Part shown: in pieces, positions 6,145 through 11,564 of the stretch
How the letters are laid out: each line of letters begins with the position of its first letter
Position numbering within the stretch: position 1 is the first letter of the stretch
Assembly: GCF_934632265.1 (NCBI RefSeq)
Contig: NZ_CAKTYH010000062.1
Location: forward strand, 1-11,564
Length of the DNA: 11,564 bases
Reading direction: 5' to 3'
Source: an uncultured Senegalimassilia sp.
GTDB taxonomy: Bacteria > Actinomycetota > Coriobacteriia > Coriobacteriales > Eggerthellaceae
Notes under the pieces: model-generated
Seen by the model: only the letters and a program-made list of their open reading frames with translations
Databases searched by the model: none
Told to the model about the DNA's origin: nothing
Program-made: the position numbers and the translations under genes

Positions 6145-6819
6145 ATGCGTATTTTGGTTGTCGAGGACGAAAAGGCGCTGTGCGACGCGATCGCCCGCAG
6201 CCTTCGCCATCTTGCCTATAGCGTCGATTGCTGCCATGATGGGCAAACGGCCATCGACCTGCTCGCCATCGAAACCTTCGACCTGGTCGTACTCGACCTG
6301 AACCTCCCCGGCGCAGACGGCATGACGGTGCTTGAAACGCTTCGGGAAACCGACAACGACACGAGGGTGCTGATCCTATCGGCACGATGCGACATCTCCG
6401 ATAAGGTAAGCGGCTTGGACGCGGGAGCCAACGATTATCTGACGAAACCGTTTCACCTAGAAGAGCTCGCAGCCAGGATACGAAGCCTGACCCGCAGGCG
6501 GTTCATCCAAGATAGCACCGTGCTGACCTGCGGATCCATCTCTTTCGACACGAACTCCCGCAAGGCTTCCGCAAACGATCGGGCCCTTTCCCTAACCCGA
6601 AAGGAAACGGGCATATTGGAATACCTGATGCTCAACCAAGAACGGCCGGTTAGCCAGGAGGAGCTCCTCGAGCATGTGTGGGACTGCAACGCGAACAGCT
6701 TCAGCAATTCTGCCAGGGTCCACATGTCGGCGCTCAGGAAGAAGCTGCGCGAGGCGCTCGGGCACGACCCCATCAGCAACCGCATAGGACAAGGCTACGT
6801 GATGGAGGAGAGCGAATGA
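6145..6819 (+). CDS. OmpR/PhoB-family response regulator
   Basis: Encodes 224 residues. The receiver domain (1-115) has the acidic pocket Glu7/Asp8, the phosphoacceptor Asp51 in VVLDLNLPG, Ser79 in LILSA and Lys101 in LTKPF. Residues 130-223 form a winged-helix output domain of the Trans_reg_C type, with 'LTRKETGILEYLM', a 'VSQEELLEHVW' helix and 'SNRIGQGYVM' in the wing. It should bind direct repeats as a phosphorylated dimer. The kinase gene follows with an ATGA overlap, so the two are co-transcribed and translationally coupled. The gene is divergent from the CxxC/Fe-S/TlpA operon, with about 90 bp between starts, which makes that operon the obvious candidate target. The signal is unknown. 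Confidence 0.93.
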   Translation: MRILVVEDEKALCDAIARSLRHLAYSVDCCHDGQTAIDLLAIETFDLVVLDLNLPGADGMTVLETLRETDNDTRVLILSARCDISDKVSGLDAGANDYLTKPFHLEELAARIRSLTRRRFIQDSTVLTCGSISFDTNSRKASANDRALSLTRKETGILEYLMLNQERPVSQEELLEHVWDCNANSFSNSARVHMSALRKKLREALGHDPISNRIGQGYVMEESE

Positions 6820-7958
6820 AGCGCCTTTCACTGCAATGGCGTATCACATTGACGACGGCTGCCCTCGTCTGCGCGGCCTGCCTGTCGATGAACTTCCTTG
6901 TCGGCTACTCCGGAATGCAATACATGGACGAGATCGGCAGCGAGGTATCGGCTTATAGCAACATAAACGAAGGGGCTCCCAAGTCATTCGACCCAGGAAG
7001 CAAGGACGTCGGCAACGAGCTGACGATCGTAGTGAGCGACGCGCAAAAGTCGTTCGGCACTACAAGCTGGTGCATTACCGCTGCGGTGACGCTGATCGGG
7101 GGCGTGCTCGCATACTTCGCAAGCGGCCGTGCGCTCAGACCCCTGAGGGCTTTCGCCGCGCAAATCGAACACGTGCAGCCGGGGAATCTCGCCGATTCGA
7201 AAATCAGCGAGGACGTGCTTCCGGAATTCAAGAGATTCAGCGAATCGTTCAACGGCATGATAGATCGCCTTGACGCGGGTTTCGCCGCGCAGCGCCAGTT
7301 CACCGGCAATGCCGCGCACGAGCTGCGCACGCCGCTGGCGCTCATGCAGGCCCAGGTGGAGCTATTCTCGGTAGAGCACCCTGATGCGCCGCCCGCAACG
7401 AACGACCTCCTTAAGCTGCTGCGCGAGCAAACCGAGAGAATGTCGAGCATGACGAGCACATTGCTCGAAATGAGCGAGCTGCGCGCCATCCCCTGCAACG
7501 ACGAAATCGAACTCGCACCCCTGATCGAGGAGGTGCTAGCAGACCTCGCCCCGCTCGCCGATCAAAAGGGCACCGCCCTCGCCCGCCGCGGGAACAGCCT
7601 GGTGAACGGCAGCGATCCATTGATGTATCGGATGGTGTTCAACCTTGTCGAGAACGCTATTCGCTACAGTCGTCCCGCCTCGACGGTCGATGTAACGGTT
7701 GATGAGGAAGACGATCGCGTTCTCGTCCGCATCGAAGACGAGGGTTTCGGAATCCCCGAACAGCACCGAGACAGCGTATTCCAGCCGTTTTACCGCGTCG
7801 ACAAGTCCCGCAGCAGGGCATACGGGGGCGTAGGGTTGGGTCTGTCGCTGGTATGGGAAATCGCGACGCTTCATGGTGGCACGATTGAGGTTGAGAGCAG
7901 CTCCAGCAACGGTACCGTCATGCTCGCAACCCTCCCGAAGCTAGGCGTCGCGAGGTAG
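6816..7958 (+). CDS. Membrane sensor histidine kinase
   Basis: Encodes 380 residues. The ATG at 6816 follows GGAGGAG by 5 nt and overlaps the regulator's stop; the frame is open further upstream, but that part overlaps the regulator gene. Transmembrane segments lie at about 10-33 and 84-103, with only about 50 residues between them, so the outside sensor loop is small. A HAMP-like linker (104-155) follows. The HisKA box AAHELRTPL has the phosphorylated His168. The ATPase domain shows the N-box FNLVENAIRYS (Asn276/Asn280), the G1 box DEGFGIP (Asp308), the F-box FQPFYRVD and the G2 box GGVGLGLSL. All catalytic residues are present, so it should be active. The small loop suggests sensing within or near the membrane, perhaps of redox or envelope state given the neighbouring genes; that is inference. 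Confidence 0.92.
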   Translation: MKRLSLQWRITLTTAALVCAACLSMNFLVGYSGMQYMDEIGSEVSAYSNINEGAPKSFDPGSKDVGNELTIVVSDAQKSFGTTSWCITAAVTLIGGVLAYFASGRALRPLRAFAAQIEHVQPGNLADSKISEDVLPEFKRFSESFNGMIDRLDAGFAAQRQFTGNAAHELRTPLALMQAQVELFSVEHPDAPPATNDLLKLLREQTERMSSMTSTLLEMSELRAIPCNDEIELAPLIEEVLADLAPLADQKGTALARRGNSLVNGSDPLMYRMVFNLVENAIRYSRPASTVDVTVDEEDDRVLVRIEDEGFGIPEQHRDSVFQPFYRVDKSRSRAYGGVGLGLSLVWEIATLHGGTIEVESSSSNGTVMLATLPKLGVAR

Positions 7959-7973
7959 CCGATTAGGCTCTAA

Positions 7974-8020
7974 GTGCGCCCCCACCACAGTTCGAGCGCC
8001 ACGAACGGCGCATCGTTGGC
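7974..8020 (-). pseudogene. Relic of an aldose-1-epimerase gene
   Basis: These 47 bp match 2871-2917 within the intact epimerase gene at 42 positions, including a 26-nt exact run. On the minus strand they still read ANDAPFVALE.W.G.T, around the catalytic Glu, against ANDAPFVALEPWSGHT in the intact gene. There is no start, no stop and no remaining domain. Together with repeat copy B, 8 bp away, it keeps the order and orientation of the intact locus, so it looks like a duplicate with most of the gene deleted. Confidence 0.7.
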
Positions 8021-8028
8021 GAAGAGAG

Positions 8029-8120
8029 CCTATCCGCAAAAAGCGGCGCCCGCATGATATACGGGCGCCGCCATCAAGTTTGCGTATCGCGCTTTTCCGC
8101 GCGGGTCGGGGCCGGATGCC
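8029..8120 (-). repeat. Dispersed terminator-bearing repeat, copy B
   Basis: Second copy of the element at 3805-3895, 92 bp here because of one extra G. Both copies have the same orientation and lie downstream of a minus-strand operon. The shorter stem is CGCGC (8088-8092) with GCGCG (8099-8103). Confidence 0.85.
8035..8074 (-). terminator. Intrinsic terminator of the SPFH gene
   Basis: On the minus strand, arms at 8071-8062 and 8052-8043 form a 10-bp GC stem with a 9-nt loop followed by TTTTT (8042-8038). It lies about 170 nt past the SPFH stop codon. It also stops leftward transcripts from running antisense into the histidine kinase gene. Confidence 0.82.
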
Positions 8121-8241
8121 CCGCTTCGCACGCTTGCAAACGAACGGCCTTTCCAAGCGCTCAGCTGCCGGCGGGGCCTACGCCCACGCCGCGCCGCGCG
8201 GAACGGGCCAGCAGCGCATATCGCGCGCCAGCCGCTTCCCC

Positions 8242-9603
8242 TTACGGGCGCTTCGTGCCGCAGTTGCTGCAGAACGCGCCGGTGTTGTGCTGGCCGCACT
8301 GGCAATCCCAGCCGCCGTCGCCTGCGGGCTTGGGGCTGCCGCAGTTGCAGCAGAACTTGCCGCTGTTCTTCGCCCCGCACGAGCAGGTCCACTCGCCGGC
8401 CGCCGCGGGCGGCTCGGGCTTGGGGCTGCCGCAGTTGCTGCAGAACTTGCCGGTGTTGGAGGCGCCGCAGGAGCACGTCCACGCATCGCCGCCTGCAGCA
8501 GGGGCTGCCGCAGGAGCGGGCTCGGGGGTAGGCGCCGCGAAGCCGCCGCCCGCTGCCACGGGATACTGGCTTTGCGGGGCGCTGCCGCCCTGGCCGTACA
8601 GGCCCTGCGGGTTCATGCCGCCCACCGCGTTGACCATGCCCATGCCCATGAAGCCCATCATGGCGCCGTTCTCGTTCGCGGCAGCGGTGCGCATGGCGTC
8701 GGCCTGCGATGCCGCCAGATTGGCAGCCGCCATGTTCGGGTCGCGCATGACCGCGGCCTTCTGCAGGTCCTTGATCATCTGCTCGTCCTCTTCGGACGCC
8801 GCGATGGCGTTCACGCCGAAGCTTGCCACCCGCAGACCGCGCAGCTCGCCCCACTTCTCCGACAGCACCTCGTTCAGGGCGTCGGCAAGCTCGGTGGTGT
8901 GCGCCGGCACGGCCGAGTAACGCACGCCCATGGCGCTGATCTTCGCGAACGCCGGCTGCAGCGCGGTCAAAAGCTCGCTTTTCAGCTGCGAGTCGATCTT
9001 GTCGCGCGTATAGGGCTCCTCCACGTTGCCGCAGACGTTCTTGTAGAACATGAGCGGGTCGACGATCTTGTAGGAGTACTCGCCGTTGCAGCGCACGGAG
9101 ATGTCCACGTCAAGGCCGATGTTGGCGTCCACCACGCGGAACGGCACCGGCTGGGCCGTGCCGTACTTGTTGCCCACGATCTCCTTCGCGTTGAAGAAGT
9201 ACACGCGCTGGTCCTTGCCCGTGTCGCCGCCGAAGGAGAAACGCGCGCCCACGCGCTCGAACGACTTCTTGATGCGGTCGCCCAGCGTGCCGGACTCGCC
9301 GAAGAACAGGCTGGGCTCGGTGGACTTGTCGAACACGAACTCGCCCGCCTCGCCGCAGGCGTCCACGATGGCGCCCTGCTCGACGATGATCATGAACTGG
9401 CCCTCGTTCACCGCGATGATCGAGCCGTCCGAGATGATGTTGCTCTCGCCCTTGGTGTTCGAGCTGCGGCCCTTGTCCGAGATGCGCTTCTGGCCCTTCG
9501 CGCACAGCACGTCGGCCTCAAGCGAATCGCAGTAGAAGTACTCGCGCCAAGAGTCGGCCAGCACGCCGCCTGCAGCTCCGATACCCGCTTTGATCAAACC
9601 CAT
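8242..9603 (-). CDS. SPFH/band-7 family protein with three C-terminal zinc ribbons (YdjI-like)
   Basis: Encodes 453 residues; GGAGG lies 5 nt before the ATG. Residues 1-60 begin with a Gly/Ala-rich segment and the typical 'SWREYFYCDSLEADVL' start of this family. Residues about 60-290 are the SPFH domain. Residues 310-345 are Met/Gly-rich and 346-373 form an Ala/Pro linker. Three near-identical short zinc ribbons (W-x-C-x-C-G...G-x-F-C-x-N-C-G) follow: Cys377/379/388/391, Cys407/409/418/421 and Cys434/436/445/448. The overall form matches Bacillus subtilis YdjI and relatives, which act at the membrane with YdjG and PspA in envelope stress. The likely partner, a zinc-ribbon membrane protein, is encoded 144 bp upstream on the same strand. 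I expect a membrane-associated oligomer whose ribbons bind a partner. The exact job here is not shown by the sequence. Confidence 0.85.
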   Translation of the reverse strand: MGLIKAGIGAAGGVLADSWREYFYCDSLEADVLCAKGQKRISDKGRSSNTKGESNIISDGSIIAVNEGQFMIIVEQGAIVDACGEAGEFVFDKSTEPSLFFGESGTLGDRIKKSFERVGARFSFGGDTGKDQRVYFFNAKEIVGNKYGTAQPVPFRVVDANIGLDVDISVRCNGEYSYKIVDPLMFYKNVCGNVEEPYTRDKIDSQLKSELLTALQPAFAKISAMGVRYSAVPAHTTELADALNEVLSEKWGELRGLRVASFGVNAIAASEEDEQMIKDLQKAAVMRDPNMAAANLAASQADAMRTAAANENGAMMGFMGMGMVNAVGGMNPQGLYGQGGSAPQSQYPVAAGGGFAAPTPEPAPAAAPAAGGDAWTCSCGASNTGKFCSNCGSPKPEPPAAAGEWTCSCGAKNSGKFCCNCGSPKPAGDGGWDCQCGQHNTGAFCSNCGTKRP

Positions 9604-9747
9604 GATGTCCTCCTTCTCCGATGCTGCCTGTTCGTTCGTTATCCCAAAACCTGATCCGTAGAGCTTGGTTATATCCGATCGCCTGCGGCGCCGGCCGTTC
9701 CGTTACGGAAGCGATGATCGGCGCCGTTCGCGACCGGTGAAAATCGG
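9604..9747 (-). other. Spacer between zinc-ribbon and SPFH genes with a two-level hairpin
   Basis: Outer arms GGCGCCG (9687-9693) and CGGCGCC (9719-9725) enclose inner arms TTCCG (9698-9702) and CGGAA (9706-9710). On the minus strand no U-run follows, so this is not a simple terminator. It may be a processing or stability hairpin between two co-transcribed genes. A GATATAA stretch at about 9670-9676 on the minus strand could be a -10 box for the SPFH gene, but I see no matching -35. Confidence 0.35.
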
Positions 9748-11199
9748 TTACCGCTTGTCGTCGTCATCCGTTTCCACAAGCGTGCGCGTCTGGTACGAGG
9801 TGACGAACGTGTCGTCGCTGCCCGTTAGGTCGAAACTGCCGTTGACCACGTACGCATGCGCGCTGCGCTGCTCCACCGCCGTTTTCATCTGCGAGTAGAA
9901 ATAGAGGCACACGCCGGCCGCCACGACCAACGGCACGCCCGCATCGACGGCCACGCGTGTGGTGGTGTCGTCGAACTGGATGAACCCGAAGTCCACGCCC
10001 AGCATGACGGCGCCGACCACCAGGAAGATGCCCAGGAACCACAGCACCACCTTCAACGGCGACACCGGCAGATCGCCCACCAAGCGCCCCGTCTGGCCGT
10101 TCATGGCGAACAGGAAGTCCTTGTCCTTCCAGCGCGTGTGCAGCATCCACACCGGCAGCAGCGCCTGCTTGATCTCGGAGAACGACACTTCCGCGTCCAC
10201 GTCGGCCGGGTCGACCTGGTCGTAGCCGGTGACGGTGTCGCGCAGCTGGTCGGCCAGCGTGTTCTCCATGCGGCGCACGGCGCGATGGCAGCACGCGTCG
10301 GAGTCCTGGTCGTAGCGCTCGGCGGAGAAGCCGGGCAGGTATGCCACCGAGAACGGGGTCAGCTCGTCGTAGTCGAACGGCTCGATGGCGTCCATATGCT
10401 CGTCGGGCATCTTCGCCGAACCGTCGGCGGGGATGCGCGTGAACTCCGACGATCCCTGGCGCCACGCGTTGTACACGTGGGTTTCCGTGACCTCGTACTT
10501 GCCCTCGCGCCAGGTGCGGATGTTGCGCGCCTCGAAGGTGCCCTCGCCGCTGGCCGATCCGTCGTAGAGCCAGAACGGCACGTACACGCCCTGCACGTGG
10601 GCGATGCGGTTTTGCGCGGCGAATTCCTTCGCGAGGAACTTCTTGCCCTTGTAGTAGTCGGTAAGCGCCTGCTCGGCGGCAGCTTTGTCCAGCTTGAACG
10701 GGATGACCAGGTCGGGCTTGGCGGTGTCCACGAACGAGCCGGGCGCCATGGCCTGGTTGCCGCAGTACGGGCATTCCTGGATGGCGGTGGTGGCGTCGGA
10801 CGTCAGCTGCGCGCCGCACGACGAGCACAGGTACGTGCGCATGCCCGCGCGCTCCTCCTCGTTCCAGCTGGCGCGCGAGAGGTACGAAGCGATGGAGCTG
10901 TCGGCCTGGGCGCCAACCGCCACGGCGGCGTCGATGACATCCTCGGTGACCACCGACGATGCGCCGGCGGCCTCGTCGGCCATGCGCTCGAAGCTTGATT
11001 GCTGCCCGGCTTCGGCACGCGCGGCCGCGGCCTCGGCCTTCTCGTCGGCCTCGCGCTGCTTGGCAGCGTACGCCTCCTCGACCTGGGCCGGCGTGAACGT
11101 CGATTCGCAGAATTCGCACTCGAGCATGCCGCTATCGCCCTTGTAGCGCAGCGGCCCCATGCAGTTCGGACATTGATAGTTCACCGATTCTTGGGCCAT
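9748..11199 (-). CDS. Zinc-ribbon membrane protein (TFIIB-type ribbon, YdjG-like)
   Basis: Encodes 483 residues; AAAGGG lies about 8 nt before the ATG. Two zinc ribbons are visible: Cys10/Cys13/Cys28/Cys31 (YQCPNC...CEFC) and Cys125/Cys128/Cys143/Cys146 (YLCSSC...CPYC). An Ala/Glu-rich helix with coiled-coil character (37-75) lies between them. Residues 160-375 form a soluble region with 'YVPFWLYDG', 'FSVAYLPGF' and 'LLPVWMLHTRW', stretches I associate with this family. Two transmembrane helices follow (383-402 and 416-435), then a C-terminal tail ending in Asp/Lys/Arg. The ribbons and the soluble region are probably cytoplasmic. In Bacillus the related YdjG works with YdjI and PspA at the membrane, and the SPFH gene downstream here supports the same pairing. 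No PspA-like gene lies within the window. Confidence 0.82.
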   Translation of the reverse strand: MAQESVNYQCPNCMGPLRYKGDSGMLECEFCESTFTPAQVEEAYAAKQREADEKAEAAAARAEAGQQSSFERMADEAAGASSVVTEDVIDAAVAVGAQADSSIASYLSRASWNEEERAGMRTYLCSSCGAQLTSDATTAIQECPYCGNQAMAPGSFVDTAKPDLVIPFKLDKAAAEQALTDYYKGKKFLAKEFAAQNRIAHVQGVYVPFWLYDGSASGEGTFEARNIRTWREGKYEVTETHVYNAWRQGSSEFTRIPADGSAKMPDEHMDAIEPFDYDELTPFSVAYLPGFSAERYDQDSDACCHRAVRRMENTLADQLRDTVTGYDQVDPADVDAEVSFSEIKQALLPVWMLHTRWKDKDFLFAMNGQTGRLVGDLPVSPLKVVLWFLGIFLVVGAVMLGVDFGFIQFDDTTTRVAVDAGVPLVVAAGVCLYFYSQMKTAVEQRSAHAYVVNGSFDLTGSDDTFVTSYQTRTLVETDDDDKR

Positions 11200-11400
11200 G
11201 GTTTTTCCCTTTCCCGAATGCGTATATGGAGAAAACCTCTGCTAACAGCTTACCAAAGCCGGGCGCTCCAAGAGCGCCATGCTGTCCCATTTTCAGCCGC
11301 ATTTCAGCAACCCGCGGCCCGACTTTACGATCCGGGGAACAATGGCGGACCGAGCGCGTACAATGAGCCGAAACGAGCAAACGGGAAGGGGAAGGCGGCC
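11200..11400. promoter_or_regulatory. Divergent intergenic region with a 7-bp stem-loop
   Basis: This 201-bp gap separates the minus-strand zinc-ribbon gene from the plus-strand gene at 11401. It contains GGCGCTC (11262-11268), a CAA spacer and GAGCGCC (11272-11278), a perfect inverted repeat that could be an operator. TACAAT (11359-11364) is a fair -10 box for the rightward gene, without a clear -35. No gene is seen inside it. Confidence 0.35.
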
Positions 11401-11564
11401 ATGGACGTCGACCGCAAACATGTGCTGATCGCGTGCGCCATCGCGGGCGCCGTTTTGGGCCTGGTGCTCGCCGCGCTGCAGGCTGCAGGCCCCTTCGCCA
11501 CGCCGAACCTGCACGGCATGCCCACCGGCGCATCGCGCTCGACGGGCTTCATGCTAGCCATGGC
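11401..11564 (+). CDS. Partial gene: N-terminus of a membrane-anchored or secreted protein
   Basis: The first 54 codons are seen and the frame is open to the window end. AAGG lies 5 nt before the ATG within a purine-rich stretch, and third codon positions are strongly G/C, as in the neighbouring genes. The protein begins MDVDRKHV and has a hydrophobic segment at about 8-31 (Ile/Ala/Val/Leu/Gly-rich), which is an uncleaved signal anchor or a signal peptide. A Pro/Gly/Thr/Ser-containing stretch follows. Too little is present to name a family. It is divergent from the zinc-ribbon gene, so it may share regulation. Minus-strand frames over the same bases lack comparable signals. Confidence 0.6.
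   Translation, partial: MDVDRKHVLIACAIAGAVLGLVLAALQAAGPFATPNLHGMPTGASRSTGFMLAM

Larger units (their letters stand above)
7959..8241. other. 283-bp intergenic region: epimerase relic plus repeat copy B
   Basis: The region after the kinase stop holds the 47-bp epimerase relic (7974-8020), an 8-bp junction and repeat copy B (8029-8120). The remaining 120 bp up to the SPFH stop show nothing I recognise. Open frames crossing it are compositional and contain the repeat rather than conserved protein. Confidence 0.6.

Noticed and set aside
6678..6815. N-terminal extension of the histidine kinase frame
   Set aside because: Lies wholly inside the response-regulator gene; the ATG at 6816 has a strong ribosome site and starts the membrane segment.
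8030..8854. 274-codon minus-strand frame overlapping the SPFH gene out of frame
   Set aside because: Arg/Gly/Ala-rich alternate frame; its tail is only translated repeat sequence, also found in the frame at 3806-4012.
8080..9654. 524-codon open frame on the plus strand opposite the SPFH gene
   Set aside because: Runs through the repeat and opposite a well-supported gene; Ala/Arg/Val/His-rich with no recognisable motif.
1..11564. CRISPR array, tRNA, rRNA, insertion sequence or phage genes
   Set aside because: I saw no regularly spaced repeats, no tRNA-like cloverleaf or rRNA sequence, and no transposase, integrase or phage structural protein in any convincing frame.

Overview
The window looks like chromosomal DNA of a GC-rich Actinobacterium. 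My best guess is class Coriobacteriia, near Eggerthellaceae. The grounds are the strong GC bias at third codon positions, the LAxTG-type cell-wall anchor on an Ala/Pro-rich surface protein, and the pairing of a polyferredoxin membrane protein with a TlpA-like lipoprotein and a tiny CxxC protein, a set I associate with anaerobic gut bacteria. This assignment is inference from family knowledge; no rRNA or other marker gene is present.

Layout, left to right. A small winged-helix regulator (19-297, minus) with a good promoter lies downstream of a large secreted protein with a sortase signal (549-2564, minus). The region upstream of the surface gene holds a 14-bp palindrome and a perfect 37-nt palindrome. 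Next come an aldose-1-epimerase-like enzyme (2768-3772, minus) and a 91-bp repeat with a built-in terminator (3805-3895). A redox operon on the minus strand runs from about 6053 down to 3993: a 48-codon CxxC microprotein missed by length cut-offs, a polyferredoxin-type membrane protein, and a TlpA-like thioredoxin lipoprotein. The last two overlap by an ATGA junction. Divergent from it is a response regulator/histidine kinase pair (6145-7958, plus), also joined by ATGA.

After the kinase lie a 47-bp relic of an aldose-epimerase gene and a second copy of the terminator repeat (8029-8120). These lie in the same order and orientation as at the intact epimerase locus but with about 890 bp missing between them. 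Then come two minus-strand genes resembling the Bacillus YdjI/YdjG pair: an SPFH protein with three C-terminal zinc ribbons (8242-9603) and a zinc-ribbon membrane protein (9748-11199). The window ends inside a plus-strand gene for a membrane-anchored or secreted protein (11401 onward).

How the genes may work together. The microprotein, Fe-S membrane protein and TlpA lipoprotein form a plausible chain carrying electrons from the cytoplasm to thiols outside the membrane, and the divergent two-component system is the obvious candidate regulator. The SPFH and zinc-ribbon proteins probably form a membrane-associated complex, by analogy with YdjG/YdjI. The most unusual non-coding features are the terminator-bearing repeat, the epimerase relic beside its second copy, and the long palindrome upstream of the surface gene.
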